Shown one piece after another: positions 47,740 to 61,189 of a stretch of 64,000 bases of DNA (its first letter is position 1; each line of letters begins with the position of its first letter). The notes below the pieces were generated by a model. It made no database searches. It was not told where the DNA came from and worked only from the letters and a program-made list of their open reading frames with translations. The translations under genes and the position numbers were made by a program. Origin of the DNA: Lottia gigantea (Eukaryota; Mollusca; Gastropoda; Lottiidae); NCBI RefSeq assembly GCF_000327385.1, contig NW_008710662.1, positions 3,233,731 through 3,297,730 on the forward strand, written 5' to 3'.

Positions 47740-50018
47740 GAAAATATAAATATGTAGTAAGAAACAGTCAATGTTTGATCAACTTCAACAGCTGTTCAAT
47801 AAATGGAAATATTAAAATTAATGATCGATAGCCTAATTTGCTGGGCGGTTCTGTGTGAAGAATCAACACAGCTATTGTATTTAAACTATTTTAGATAAAA
47901 CGGATTGAGAGAACTGTTATACCGTTATCCATGAAGAACGCCTACAAAACAATAAGCTGTTTGTAACATATTCTTAAACAGATATATCTACTAACTCGCT
48001 ACTCAAGGAAATGACTAGTTCATAAAACTCGTTTTTAAATGATATACTATGATATATAATACGGTTCCATAGAAATATAAGGTTCGGTGACTTTACATTT
48101 GAAATAGATACACTTCCTTCCCCTCTGTAAAATCATGTTTACAAATAATAACTTTGCAAGTGATTAACATTTTCATCAACGCAAAGACAATCCAAGACTT
48201 TCAGTAGTATTTTTTTTAGTTGATATCTAAATTCATACGAAACTGATTGCCAAATATCAATGAAGTAAACAATGTATTTATAGAGTATTACGTTATATTA
48301 CTCAGTTGTTGTAATTTAACTAAATAATATATTGAAATCATTGAAGTATAACCAATTAAAATGATATATCATATTTTTTTAATATAATTTAATATTTGTG
48401 TCATATTGATCATAATTTGAAAATTCAAAATAAACAACTTAAAATACACCATTTTTTAATGAAAATATACCCTACCCTTTCTTTTCACACAATAACCGTC
48501 TTATAGGTAACCATATCCAAAACTGGGATATTTTACGATTCAGAAAATCAAGAAAGTTCTCATATGTACGGAAATATATTCTTTAGAAGAATGTCGTTTC
48601 GTTTAACACTTTTGATTCATCTATGAATTGAAAGGACGATAGAACGGAAATTGCTATGTACAAAAAATACCTCATATTCCAGTGGGAAAGCAACATGAAT
48701 AACTAGTCAATGGAAACATTTCATGAGCAAATGCTGAGAGTAAAATTTGATTTCTCTCTATCAGAAAATAACGTCAGATCTGACATGATATGTTGGAATG
48801 TACGCTATGTAATTTAAGATAGTATCGAAAACATGCGTCTGACCTAGTTACCCAAATCGGATCACGAACTTAGTTGACCGACAGGAACTTGAACAGAATT
48901 CCTTTTCTACACAGGGACCATGTGACGTTCAGACATAAACATGGTGGCATCTCAATTTCATGAAGTGAACGTATTCAACGTCTTCATAATTACAACACCA
49001 CAATGTTGTGTGTGTGTGAATTGACAAATAAGTCTCAGAATCGACATTTTGACATTACTTTTTTCTCCAGGGCGCTTCCATCTTGGTTAATCGCCTGATT
49101 TAGCTTTTGCAAATATAAGCATGTGATTTAAAGGCTTGGTTAGAATGTGTATGACCTTTCTAAAATTCGACTTCTGTTGTCTTACGTTATGGTCGACTAA
49201 GTTTATTTCTATTATTTTTTATGTAAGAACGACAGGTAGTATCGGACTGCGACTTGACAATTTGACACAGCATGGAAGTCACGGTTTTATCGTTTTCGGA
49301 TTTTCCGATTAAATGTTTCAAACACTCTCAAATCTGAGGGTCCTGGGTTCGATCCCTGAATAAGTCATGTTAATTTTTTCTGGCTTTAAAACTAGGCAAG
49401 AGGGCTAACATAAAGGCATTTAAAATGATTGGATTGGACAAAAATCTAGGCCCTGTGGCTTAATTTGATTCATAAATATAGAACGTGAACATAATTTCTT
49501 AGGAAACGATTACCATTATCTAAGCATTATAAATTTTCTTCGGTTGAGAAAATGTTCATCGAAATATCATCAAAAACATTTTATTAAGATCATATTATCT
49601 AATTTCCTTGTTTTCTAGCTTAGTTTTTTATCTTTAAAAAATCACCGGTTGTGCTGGAAGGTCGATTATTTCCATCGATATAAGAGAAATACTTTACTTC
49701 TTACAATTTCATATCTGTATACATGTTAATGGAACTGAATATTTACTAAAAAGGTGTATGTACTTATTCATCAAAGCATGTTGTGTCGGGTCGGGTCGGT
49801 ATTTTGTGTATTTATTTTTCAATACAAAACATTCAATGCACTTAGCTGATACCACCTCGTAAGCCACTGGTAGAGTACCTGGAAACCAACGGCATACCAC
49901 TCACCATACAGAATGTTATCAATTTAACATGTTTCACTGCAGAAACATCAGAGCACACCTTTTATTTATTTTGTTCTCCTCTTTTCTCACATTCTTTCTT
50001 TTTTTCTTTTTTTTTCAG
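47740..50018. other. Intron or spacer upstream of the GPCR; one stray acceptor
   Basis: Mostly AT-rich without open frames of note. A good plus-strand acceptor (TTACTTTTTTCTCCAG, ending 49071) precedes only a short frame. A B-box-like GGGTTCGATCCC at 49349 lacks the rest of a tRNA. Confidence 0.4.
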
Positions 50019-50112
50019 GTCTTCTAGTATTCAACAGTTATTAGATAATCTAACCAAATCAAACCAAACCAACGACTATCATTCGACTACCAATCAACAA
50101 GAATTACAATGA
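50019..50112 (+). CDS. Exon with very strong acceptor; short coding tail then 3'UTR-like sequence
   Basis: A long uninterrupted pyrimidine tract (49975-50016) ends in CAG at 50018, one of the strongest acceptors in the window. In phase 2 the exon encodes SSSIQQLLDNLTKSNQTNDY and HSTTNQQELQ before TGA (30 codons). A further 280 bp of unusually CAA/ACC-rich, less AT-biased sequence follows (to about 50390), with ATTAAA near 50427. This looks like the last exon of a plus-strand gene or of a long noncoding RNA whose earlier exons I could not find. No domain recognised. Confidence 0.4.
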
Positions 50113-50574
50113 TCAGAACGAGTTTGGAAGATTGAAGGAGTAACTAACGCTACACCATCCAGGGCCAAGTTTCACTGCCATGTCATTCGACCCGACCAGA
50201 TCTCACGAATCATCAACAACGCAGAATCATCCGATTTGAACCAATCCAACTACAAACTACTACGACTACCAACAACTACCTAGTTTGCGATATCAGCATC
50301 CGCTGGAAGCGAACGTTAACTTGTCATTTACCTACCTACAATACAACTAATATTACCTCTTATATATGAATGTATGTTACCTTGACATTTTCTAAAAAAC
50401 ATCAGCAGCAAACAATGGAATCTTATTAAATATGTGATAAACTAAACAAAGTTAATAACAAACTGAACATTTTATGAGAAAACAAACAAAATCAATTAGA
50501 TTTAGACAGTTATAACTCTTTGCTTCCAATACGTTTCTTCAAATATAACACAAGAAAGTGTTCTCTGGTGACAA

Positions 50575-50704
50575 GTGGAAGAATATTAGATCCCTTTTAT
50601 CTCCTATCTTAACGTATGGATTACCAGCTTCAGTTTCACAGGAAGTTAGAAACATTCAACTAGCTAAGTTCCAACATGATATTGACAGCAGTGTTTTTTT
50701 ATGA
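50575..50704 (+). pseudogene. Possible LINE reverse-transcriptase tail fragment
   Basis: A 44-codon frame ending in TGA reads FSGDKWKNIRSLLSPILTYG, then LPASVSQEVRNIQLAKFQHD. The LLSPILTYGLPA...NIQ..K word order resembles the C-terminal end of non-LTR (LINE) reverse transcriptases (PILTYG followed by IQ..Q). An alternative reading is a cytochrome P450 fragment (GDKWKN.RS.LSP). Too short to decide. Confidence 0.25.
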
Positions 50705-53700
50705 AAGAAAAGATTTTGAAATCAATCTCATCATAAATTAATATGATTTGATTAAATTTCGAAATTGTAGCTTTAAATGCATTGCACGATCATGAAAACA
50801 AAATGAATGGTTGTGATGCTGACCCATTAAGTAGTATCTAGAATATTAAAGATGGTTGTAGTAGAGAATTGGCTCACTTAAAACAGAAAAACATAAGGAA
50901 AATATATAATTTCGAAGTTAAATTTGCTAAGACAGAAACACTGAATCCAAGAATGTCGCTATTACAGGTAATACTCTAATGCGAATATCAATCGATGGGT
51001 TTTTGGTTGTACTAGAAAGTCCAATTTATTAGAATGCTTTTGCTATGTGATTTAAGTTTCATACTTAATTTTCTTTACTGTATCAAAGATCGGAGCCATT
51101 TTAATATAAAATGCACTTAAAAATGCAATAAATGTGAGATCACAATCGCTGGAAAGCAACAAAAAGGATTGATCACATTATACACAATCCATTTAATTTA
51201 TTCACGTCTGCCAAATAAATTAATGTGCAAATAATACTAACTTATTGATGCTTAAGAAACTATATGAAAATGTCGTCTTTTGGATCAAATTAAACAACAT
51301 TGTTGCTCTTGACCCTGTCGAATATACAGACTGATCAAAATCGGTGTTCGTATTAAAATTTTACTTAAATAAGTAATTCCACAAAATTCGATTAAAAATA
51401 ATATAAGAAGTTATACCGCTTCAGCCCGGTTAAGCAGAAAAGGTTGTTTTATAGTCAAATATTAAAGTGTACGGAAGCTTTGCTTGGTCTTCACTTATAT
51501 GGAACATAGCTCATTCGTGATTTGCCAAAGCTACAATTTTCTAAGGTAAACCGACAGAATAAAAGTAAACTGACACAAAGTCGTTAAATAATACAAAATA
51601 ACCGTAAGATTTAACCAATATTAGCACGCAATTGGATATAAAATGTGAACAAATGTGAAAGTGCAATTACTATAAGAATTGCCGCATTGCAGCGGCGAAT
51701 TCTAGACGCTAGTTCAGATATTTTTCTAATTTCGAAACAGTAACGTCAGCTTTCTTACTAATCTATCAAAGATGAGCCGCGTTTAAGTCTTACTAAACCT
51801 CTCTTATATCCGAAGAAAAAGATGAGCCAACGTCTTCGCACCTTTCCAAAAAATACTCGTCTCGATCCCGATGTCCACATGTAGAAAGCTATATGATATT
51901 ATAATATGATATACTAATCCGAAAAAGCATAACTGATAAATTTAGGATGATGCCCAATACATATTTACAATCATCTTCAAGGTAATTTAATATATTATAA
52001 AACGCATATTTGGAGGTGTGAAAAATCTCCATTTAATAGGGTATTGTATTTCTGTCAAAATATCAATCAGAGGCTGGAATAGAGGAAGATGTTTCGGACT
52101 ACATACCTATATAAGATAAACTTACTTTTATTTTATCAATATTGTCCTATATTGTTATCTTTGATGGTGGTTGGTGTTTGTGTATATAGCCTGATTTCAG
52201 ATAGGTTACAATGCCTGAGAACAACACCAATTAATAATGGTCGGAGTAATCTATCGGGGTCTATAAACGGATTTCTATTTGATTGTCTATACACTAATTG
52301 TTAGTATGTATGTAAAGTGGTCTCTACTTCCTTATCTTTCCTCTTACAACCTTCATTAAACATATTTACAAAACAAGAGGGTACGAATTACACTTACTTT
52401 ACTCTTCAAGACTATCCGTTCAATCACCCTTAATTATGGTGATTACATAGAGATGTTGACCATACCATCTGGGGGGTTTCTTTTCAAATTATCTGATCGC
52501 TCCGTATCAATTGAATTGACATTTACTGCGAATTCATTGTACATCAACCCTGTGGGAATAAACTGGAATAGATGTAAGGTTTTAACATGCCAGTTCCATT
52601 CTAAATATTTATCGGCAAGAGCTTCAACAAGTCTCTAGTGTTTAAATCTTCTCAAGTAACAATTTAATACTAGAAATAACATTCAGTCTCAACCAGCCAC
52701 AGACGATACTCCTAAAATTTCACAAAACTTCAAACAGTAATCACTAAAAATATCAATGAAAACATTTTCTGCATGAAATTTGATTTCTGATCATCAAAAG
52801 GAGCTCTAAAACACAACGTGTTGCAGTAGCTGACATATGGCAAAATTTACAAACTTACAAACGATGCAGGTTGCATCACACGAAGAGATAACTATTGGTC
52901 ATATTTCTTAAAATATATGTTTGATTGCCCTAAAATTACATTATAGTTTAATTGACTTTGTTGACGGAAAAATTTCGGGGTTATATGATTGAGACAGTGG
53001 AACATGGAAGAGCAGACTTATTCTCAATCATTCAACTTCGTCTTATAAGATTCGCGTGTCTATTTCACATTTTACATAATACCTATCCATCTCAATTACA
53101 GTAGTTTTATATAGATCACAACAAGTTAATGCAGTAAAGGGAAGCTTTTTTTAGTTACTTAATTATATGTCTCCACACGGAAATGTCATACATGGATTTT
53201 GAATCCGCAAAACACTTCTGTTATGGTACAGATTTGATGAAACTTCAAAAACTATGTATAGTAGCTGAAATCGAAGTTGTTAAATTTAATACATACTTTA
53301 TTAATGCAATTGACTACAAATATGGTCGGATGGATTAAACTTGGAACGATAGTTCTTTTAGATACCTTGTATGAATTTTGCATAATTTGTAGTTCTGTAA
53401 CGGTTCCTCGTGTTTCCTGTCAGTTGGTCAATATCTCGAGAATCTCGAATTCGTTCAATGTTGTAGAATATGATATGAATTGGTTTAATGATTATATGTA
53501 AGATTACCCTTTATATAATCGATATCTAACACTATTCTAATCGAATGATCAGATGTAATGTAAACAGGAAAATTAACGAAATGATGAACCAATTTACCAT
53601 ATGATGAAAAAATGAAGAGGTTTTTTTATTTTCCATGTTTTTGCTCGACATGGAATGTTTTTATGATTACAATCGAATTGTTCTATTGAAGTTAAACATG

Positions 53701-56700
53701 TCCAATTAGAGACACAATTATCTCTTTATTACCAATGTCAATGTACAGGTTGTTGTCAAACTAAACTTTATCATTAATATCAAAGTATTGTGATTTATAG
53801 TCGGGAACAATCTGTAAGCCTATTATATATAAAGTTTACTTAAACACATGGGTTATTAATCAAACTATTTGCTGAAAGCTCTGAAGAGACAACATATATC
53901 CGACTTTCTGAGCCCTACACATTGACCAAAATGCACTTCTTCATTTAATACTAAGAATTTGTTTCTAATACTATATACAAGTCTTATGTCATTCAGAAAA
54001 CTTATTAATTCCTAAACATTGATCACATCACCACATTTACAATAAACAAATAATAAATAACATCTTGTATGTTGATGAATATATGTGGCAAAATTTAATA
54101 ATTACTTTAAAATAGAGTATACCAGAATGGATATCTGACTTAAAATAATGAAGATCATCACGTGATTATGACCATAGAATTTGTTGAAACGTTGTGTGTA
54201 TTACTGTCCAAATGACATATGCACCATTAAATCAGTTATTGAACATCAATTTCCAAATGTATTCTTCTAATTGATTTATAAGTAGTTACATTTCGATACT
54301 AAAATACGTATATACATTCGAAATGTGACTTAACACTAACTGCCCTTCTCGGTTTATAGATTTGACTTTTAGATCCAACTTTTGGCATTTAAATAAAATC
54401 AATACTAGCCTAAATGCCACATTTGGATCCATTGCAATGAAATGCTCAAGCCTAAGGCATCTCCTGATAAATTTCATCGTCTAAATTGTTTAAATCGGAA
54501 CTAGTTTTAACGCTTAAAGCTTATGTCAAACTGTGAAGATGATTATTTTCTTCTAAGCCAGTTCCTGTATCGTAACGAAGCCCCAAACCATTCCGTGTTG
54601 TTGATCAATGGTTTAACTTAAACACATTAAAAAAACAACAATATCAAGCTAGAGTAGGTTTATCTAAAGACTTTTTAACCAAATAAGACTGTAACTTAAT
54701 TTAGTCTAAAAATCTTTACAAAGTTTGACGTTCCTCTATTACACTAGTTTTGTTGAGATTTTATAGCATGTAAACGTTTATCGATCCACGAGGCAAAAAA
54801 GCTATTTGTCCCTGGTTCGGTATTGTAACTAGTGGGTCGCCAGATTGAGTTATTTCAAATAGTTTTTGCCGCCCTCTTTCAATTCTTTTTAACGAAATTT
54901 ATTGAAGTGCTTCTATTTACTTTTCCACTTTCTGCATTCAGTTTAAAATCCACTTTATTTTTTAGCAGTGTCAATATTATTTTTACTTTATTGTTATCAC
55001 ATTAAATTGACATATATTAACTTTAAAGGGAATATATAACTTGGTGATTGTTGCATGGGTATTCAATAATACAAGCTATCAAATATTTCACGAGAAATTG
55101 AATGAAAAGCTGGTAGGATTAATTGGTAGAGATAACCTCTGTGGGAAGATTAATGACGAAAATACTTCGAAAAATAGACGAAGATGTGTCTAGAATGGTT
55201 TATCACATCATTGTCATTCACTCTTACTCTCCACAGAATAAGATCACACTCGTTTCGTCGATTATTATTGAGTCGATGTAAAGAAAACAAACATTGAAGT
55301 GCATGCCAACTGCTCAAACTACTGGTAACACCTCGAGACATTTCACGACAAATCTTGGTACAAACAGGATTATAGGCATTTAACACAGAATAAAATGTTT
55401 GATTATCAAATACGATTGTGAAAGTTATTATGATTATGTGGACCAATTAAAATACTCTGTGTCGCTGACCATACGAAAACAACTCGACTGTGTTGCGAGC
55501 TATGGAATGACAGTACCTAAAAAGATGGGACTATAGAAGAAAAACTACTTATCAAGGCTATTCCAGTTCAAGACAACATCAGAAACACTAACAACATAGT
55601 AACCGACAACTGTTATTACGATGCTCATTACAGCTCATTCGTAGTTTTCTGAAAAACACACTTATCTTGGAAATTTCAGATGAGTTTTTAAACTATAATG
55701 CCTTCGATCTATGTAAGAAAATGCTTTTAAGTTTTCTGGTTTAACTTATTCCAGACTGCAGTTGTGGTGGTAATAATGACGTACACAAGAGGATAAAAGA
55801 AGGGTAATGACGTGTAAATGACATACTATAAAAAATATTTATATCAAATTTAATGGATTATCATTAAATAAGTCGTTGTAATATTAGGTTTGAAAAAAAA
55901 ACAGGGAATGGTGAGTCTCCGTAGTGATTTGGAAGGCTTTTAACTGTTGCCATATCCTTCTGGCTACTAATCAATATAGGTTATGACGTGGTGTTTTAAT
56001 GCTTCATTATTCCTCTAATGTAGCACTATTACTCCCAAGTCAGCCCTTATAAATGTCTACATTAGAATCAATATTCATTGCGTCATGTGAAAAGGATACT
56101 TTAACTTGTCAAGGAAGCATAGTAAATTAATAATATATTTTACACCTTAATGAAAATTTGACATTCCCATCACATAAAGAAAGATTACTTCATACGTCAT
56201 GTTATCTAGTAAATCTGAGTGAAATATTAAAAATATTTTACTTCTCTCCATCTCTGATCAAACATCTATTCTAATCAATTCTTATTCTATACGCGTTGTT
56301 TGTAATGGAATTATTTTTCTTAATCAACTCAAGAGAGAAAAAAAGACAGTTGATGTATGAAAGATTCTCGTGAAGTAGGAACGAAAGAAATATAGAAACC
56401 CTAGAATTTTTCTCTTTCTGCGTTGGATATGAAAAAATTTGTACTTTTTTTTTTTACTAGTTAACAAGACAATTACATGTACTAGAGGACAAAGCGTCAA
56501 TTTTAAACCATCAAAAGAACTCAACGGACAAGTATTTACATTGTTAACAAATAATAAGTTTGAGGTCATGTGTACCAGTCATGTACATTTATAAAACTCT
56601 TGGAAACAGTCGTTTCTGCAATATAATCACCCACTGTGAACCGACTCGACTGTAGTAATGATAATCCAAAGCCTTTTGACTTCCCCATGAAGCTAAAGAT

Positions 56701-57690
56701 GAGAGGTCACGACGATCAAATTTCTTATCAAAGCAAAGGAATTCAAGACAATCGAATAACGCTAACCAATGGAGCAATACACAACATCGTACACTCTAGA
56801 TAGACATTCAGTTGGTTTACAACACAAATTTAAATGATGGAAGCCATATTAATCAGACTTAACTTAATGATTTATACCAGGAAGGGAAAATCATACCCTC
56901 GGTTTTTTTGTTGTACCTTGTGGGGCATCGTAAAATACCCAGTGATGTCTTGAAGGACATTGAATGAATTTTTAGAAACTAGCGACCCAAGCTTGGGTCG
57001 GAGCAACTCCAAAAGTGACATTTAACGTGTCTATCTCATCCGCATATCACGCCTTAGAAACTAACAGAAGTAGTGTCCATTGACCAATTCAACCGGAAAA
57101 GAAAAGAATACTCCAACAGTTTTACTTCGAGCCATGTCTAATAAATAACAATACCGTTGTTTTTGAGTATTCTAAATAAATGGCTCAAGGTTGTACCAAA
57201 ACAAACAATAACAGAAGAACCATCTAAAATTTAAAAGTTTTTGTCCAAGAGAAATTAATCAAACATCTGTTTTTGTAGTTTTTATCTGGCAACATATTGA
57301 AATGACGAAGAAGGATGTTCTAATTGACGTCATTTATAAGAAAAAGATTAATATAATAGATATTAAAGTTGTATCTAATTGAATAAAAATATTTAAAAAC
57401 ATGATGATATCAGGCAAATTATACTGAAAGAAAAGAAAACTTTAAGGAAATGCACCTGTGACATCATGACACATTAGTTTGAAAAGCAATATGTACTGAT
57501 TCCTGGACATGTTACACACTCGATGCCATTGTCAGTTTGCTGTTTTTGTTAAATCAGCCTTTTAGATAAATTCAATTTTACTGTACGTTTCTAAGATAAT
57601 GACGAATAAGGTATGCGGCCTTGATATAATATGCTTCGACTTAAGTATAACCAAAAACTATGAAAATGATTCTAATTCTGTTGTATTTTT
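50705..57690. other. No gene recognised with confidence
   Basis: About 7 kb of AT-rich DNA. Frames worth naming but lacking splice support: 52453-52638 (plus), 54286-54477 (minus), and 55150-55446 (minus, about 98 codons, with NPVCTKICREMSRGVTSSLS). A CpG-containing stretch at 51760-51890 carries two AAGATGAGCC words and is open on both strands. None matches a family I know. Confidence 0.4.
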
Positions 57691-57693
57691 TGA

Positions 57694-57909
57694 TCAGTCA
57701 ATCTGTGATTCAGGAAACGAAGTAGAAACAGTACCGTGTAGCTTGGGCAAATTGTAGACTTTCAGTTCGTATCTGTTCCAGACACACGTGTAAATCTTTA
57801 CTAAGTCCATAGTCCTTGTTGCAAAGAGGAACAACATGCTACGGTCATTATGTTGGCAATAATAACCAAACGAGGAATTATTGTATGTATACAAAGCATT
57901 ATTCATGTA
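57694..57909 (-). CDS. Candidate terminal exon, unknown Cys-containing protein
   Basis: On the minus strand a strong acceptor (TTCTCTTCTCTTCTATTATACCAG without interruption by AG) is followed by a 71-codon frame to TGA: YMNNALYTYNNSSFGYYCQH, NDRSMLFLFATRTMDLVKIY, TCVWNRYELKVYNLPKLHGT, VSTSFPESQID. Two cysteines about 36 residues apart (YYCQ and YTCV) with Tyr/Trp around them suggest an extracellular, disulfide-bonded beta domain (inference). No family recognised; no poly(A) signal seen nearby. Earlier exons would lie to the right, possibly beyond the SINE at 58.3 kb. Confidence 0.45.
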   Translation of the reverse strand, partial: YMNNALYTYNNSSFGYYCQHNDRSMLFLFATRTMDLVKIYTCVWNRYELKVYNLPKLHGTVSTSFPESQID

Positions 57910-58295
57910 CTGGTATAATAGAAGAGAAGAGAAATTCAAATATATCTAGAATGATCAATTAATTTATTGTTTATTGCTCAACGATAAAATCGGACAACAG
58001 CCAGTGATGGTCCGTGAGGTGCAATAACTTAGTACATTTTGATAACAATTTCCATTGAAAGGTTTGGAACTGATTAATCAAAGGTCACCTGATTGTTTAC
58101 AAGAATATACTGTACGAATTAGAGTTATAAGAAATTTATACAGAAATGTTAATTTGGCTTCAGTTAGTGAAATCAAAGGAGTGATGTATCGAGGGATTTA
58201 GAATCTTAAGTTTAAATTGCTTCTTTCTAATCTGATTCGGTGAATCTCTTCCGTTAATTTCAATGTAATAGGTTTGGATTCCTAGCTATGAATCT

Positions 58296-58668
58296 GGGAG
58301 CCGCGGTGGCTCAGCGAGTTAGACGCTTGCTCGCTAACCTGAAGGTCCAGGGTTCAATCCCGGCACAGGTCGAGATAATACCTTCGGATTTTTCAACCCG
58401 GTTTCCCCCTGTCAGTGATGCAGGTAAGAGGGGCTGACATGGAAAAAGCGTCTAGTCGTTCGGATGGGACAATAAACCGAGGCCTCGTGTGCTACAGACT
58501 GTGCACGTTAAAGATCCCTCGACAGTTGGAAATCGAAAAAGAGCAGGCTAATGCCGCTGTCCTGGCAAAATTTCCCTCATGGCAACCTGCATGGTGTTGC
58601 CCGTCTTCATTAGCCCACAAGGTGCAGAAGAGTAGGACGTAAAACTCCATTCATTTCATTTCATTTTT
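58296..58668 (+). mobile_element. Full-length tRNA-derived SINE with perfect 14-bp target duplication
   Basis: The head (58296-58370) carries RNA polymerase III boxes: A box TGGCTCAGCGAGTTAGACG and B box GGTTCAATCC (58351-58360). The body (about 58380-58560) has GACAATAAACCGAGGCCTCG and GTGCACGTTAAAGATCCCTC, resembling the conserved central domain shared by Nin-type SINEs of cnidarians and molluscs. The 3' tail is ATTCATTTCATTTCATTTTT. Identical CTAGCTATGAATCT flanks (58282-58295; 58669-58682) show a recent insertion. A 75-codon frame inside it is not a gene. Confidence 0.95.
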
Positions 58669-58689
58669 CTAGCTATGAATCTTTTAAAA

Positions 58690-59690
58690 AACCAATGGAT
58701 TTTATAATAAGAAGCTGTAATTTACTTTCATGCATGATGTATTGAAAGTTGTGGTGGAAATAAATCAATTTTTTTTTCATATCTTGTCGCCTTGGACCCA
58801 ATGGAAAATTTCTATTCAACTAACGTGCCAAAAACAGATTTAGTCAATGGTGTGATGTACTAAAAAACCTAAAGGATAGTACAATTGATAATGCATTAGA
58901 CATAAAATTGGTCATGTTTTCACAAGATGCATTAATGTTTGATATATACACGTTTCTCACTTTCGCCGAACTGTTACATACTTCATAAAACGACTTGACA
59001 ATGCTAGCTCGTGAGAGATACTTTCTCTATCTATTTCTAGCAATATCATTCTAATCAACCTATATCAGCTTCTCAGACAAAGATTAAAGTATTAGAGAAT
59101 GACAATATATACAATTATATACGTTTTCTTGGTTATTCCACCAGACTTACAGAATGCGTGACATCTACTATATCCTGATTTATGTAGTAAATATGTCGAA
59201 AGATAAACACTATGTTATAGCACTGCATGCTATCAAGTTTATCCACTTCCATCTAGAATAACAGAGGAAACAATATAGACATTTGTCACGTAAACTAATT
59301 AAGATCTTATTGGTGTTAATTTAAGAAATATCAATTATTTATGTATATAACACGCCAATCTGCTATTAGATTAGTAGAATTTAGAATTCTTTAAGGCAGG
59401 GTTATGCTAGCGTTCCCAATGGCATGAAAAACCAGAATAAAAACAGTAAAGAAGTTGTACAGCTTGTCTACCTCCGGGATTAGCATGATTGTTAAACTGG
59501 CAATTCGACGTTCCGTCGTTGTGTTTGAGGTATAAACATTAGTTATGAGTTGTGTGCTATATTCAGAATAATATGTCCGTTTAACATGTCTATATGTATC
59601 TAAATCTAAATGGACGTCTTGCCTCGAGTGAAAGTCTCTGATAAATACCTTGTCACCATGACCATCAGCACCAAAAGTCTAAATGCTCTC
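58690..59690. other. No gene recognised
   Basis: AT-rich; no features seen. Confidence 0.45.
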
Positions 59691-59800
59691 CCTAAAATTT
59701 GAGCTGCACTACGATGCACTAATAGTTACAATATTTGATACAACACAGATTTGAAATCTTTAATGATTACGACTGTGTAAATAATACTTGAAAGATATAA
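59690..59800 (+). repeat. Interspersed repeat S, copy 1
   Basis: The core AAATTTGAGCTGCACTACG, ATGCACTAATAGTTACAATA, TTTGAT recurs at 61190-61330. Similarity continues more weakly into ACAGATTT and ATAAATTGAT words. Confidence 0.65.
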
Positions 59801-60426
59801 ATTGATACATGTCACGTTTCGATTTATATTTGAAGTATTACAGATATTGTCTTACAGATAAATTTAGAATGTAAGACTCAATCATTTGTACTTAAAAACG
59901 TTGATCGTGAACTTTTTCCATCTATCAACTAGTGAACGTTATATATACTTAAAACTTTCATACTCAATTAAGCCTTATAACTGTTGTTAATTTTGATTTA
60001 GTAGATCTGAAATATGTACTCCATAGTCTGCTATTGTCTGGTTAATCTAATTGAAATCCGACCATATATAATGGTAAAATTGGGAATCTACCAGTCCAAG
60101 GTACCCAACCACTTTTTGTCAGACCCATTTATTTCTTATTCAGACTTTTAGTATTTGTAATATAATATAATATAATATTGTAATATAATACATGAAAGGA
60201 ACAAATGCAAGTTTTATTAAGCCTACCTTAAAGAGGTATTATTATTCACTATCACTATGGAGTAAGTTGGAATTGGATATATATGAAGTTTCTATTTCAA
60301 ATTATCCCTAACACTATGTCTGTCCCGATATCCAGGTAAGTCATCAGAACATTGCCACGTATTTAGACATAGGGATTGTCTTTTGATATGAAAAAAATAA
60401 TTAAACATAATAGTTCAACAAATTGG

Positions 60427-60654
60427 GACAGCGGCATTAGCCTGCTCTCTTTCGATTTTAACTGTCGGCCTCGGTTTATTGTCCCGAACGACTAAACGCT
60501 TTTTTTTAAATGTCAGTCACTCTTACCTGCATCACTGACAGGGGGAAACCGGGTTGAAAAATCCGAATGAATTATCTCGACCTATGCGGGGATTGAACCC
60601 TGGACCTTCAGGTTAGCGAGCAAGCGTCTAACTTACTGGGCCACCGCGGCTCCC
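60427..60654 (-). mobile_element. SINE copy with internal deletion and lost tail
   Basis: Minus-oriented. The tRNA-like head is well kept at the right end (CCACCGCGGCTCCC; GGGATTGAACCCTGG), as is GGGGGAAACCGGGTTGAAAA. About 36 bp of the conserved body is missing between AACTGTC and GGCCTCGG, and the 3' tail is absent. No clear target duplication. Confidence 0.85.
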
Positions 60655-61189
60655 AAAAACCAAAAACCAACTAGTTAGAAAATAATGTTCCTGATTGTAA
60701 CTTCCATATTGCTGTAAAACCAACAGAACTCTCAAAACGAGCTTGATATTAGCATCTTTTATAACATCTATGTGTTTTTTTTTTAAACAGGAAGTTCTCA
60801 TAATATACGAACACTAGTCTTTTTCATCCAGACGTAAATGTCAATACAATAGACAATATAAAAATGCAAGATTATTCACTGATTCTTACATTGAAATAAA
60901 CTTAAAATGGTCAGGTTTTAATAGAAGTGTGTGTCCTTCAATGCAAAAACGATTCAGGTAAAAAAAAAGGAAATATGCCAAATAAATGGCAAAGATAATG
61001 TAAACTACACTGCGTAACTTTTTGTTTTTACTCTAGGAACGTATCCAATTACCACTCAAAATCGTTATTTTTTCAATACACGGCCAGCATGGGGGTCAAC
61101 ATTATAAGGCTTAGGGATTTTGCTACATCCGGTTTGGGATTCATAAACTTGAATTTCTGTTGGAAACTTAATGACATCAAGAATCTCTC

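Noticed and set aside
49280-49370. tRNA gene suggested by GGGTTCGATCCC
   Set aside because: No matching acceptor stem, D arm or anticodon loop could be folded around it.
55150-55446. 98-codon minus-strand frame
   Set aside because: Protein-like in part, but without acceptor, donor or family resemblance; not called as a gene.
58415-58642. 75-codon plus-strand open frame
   Set aside because: Lies wholly inside a SINE body.
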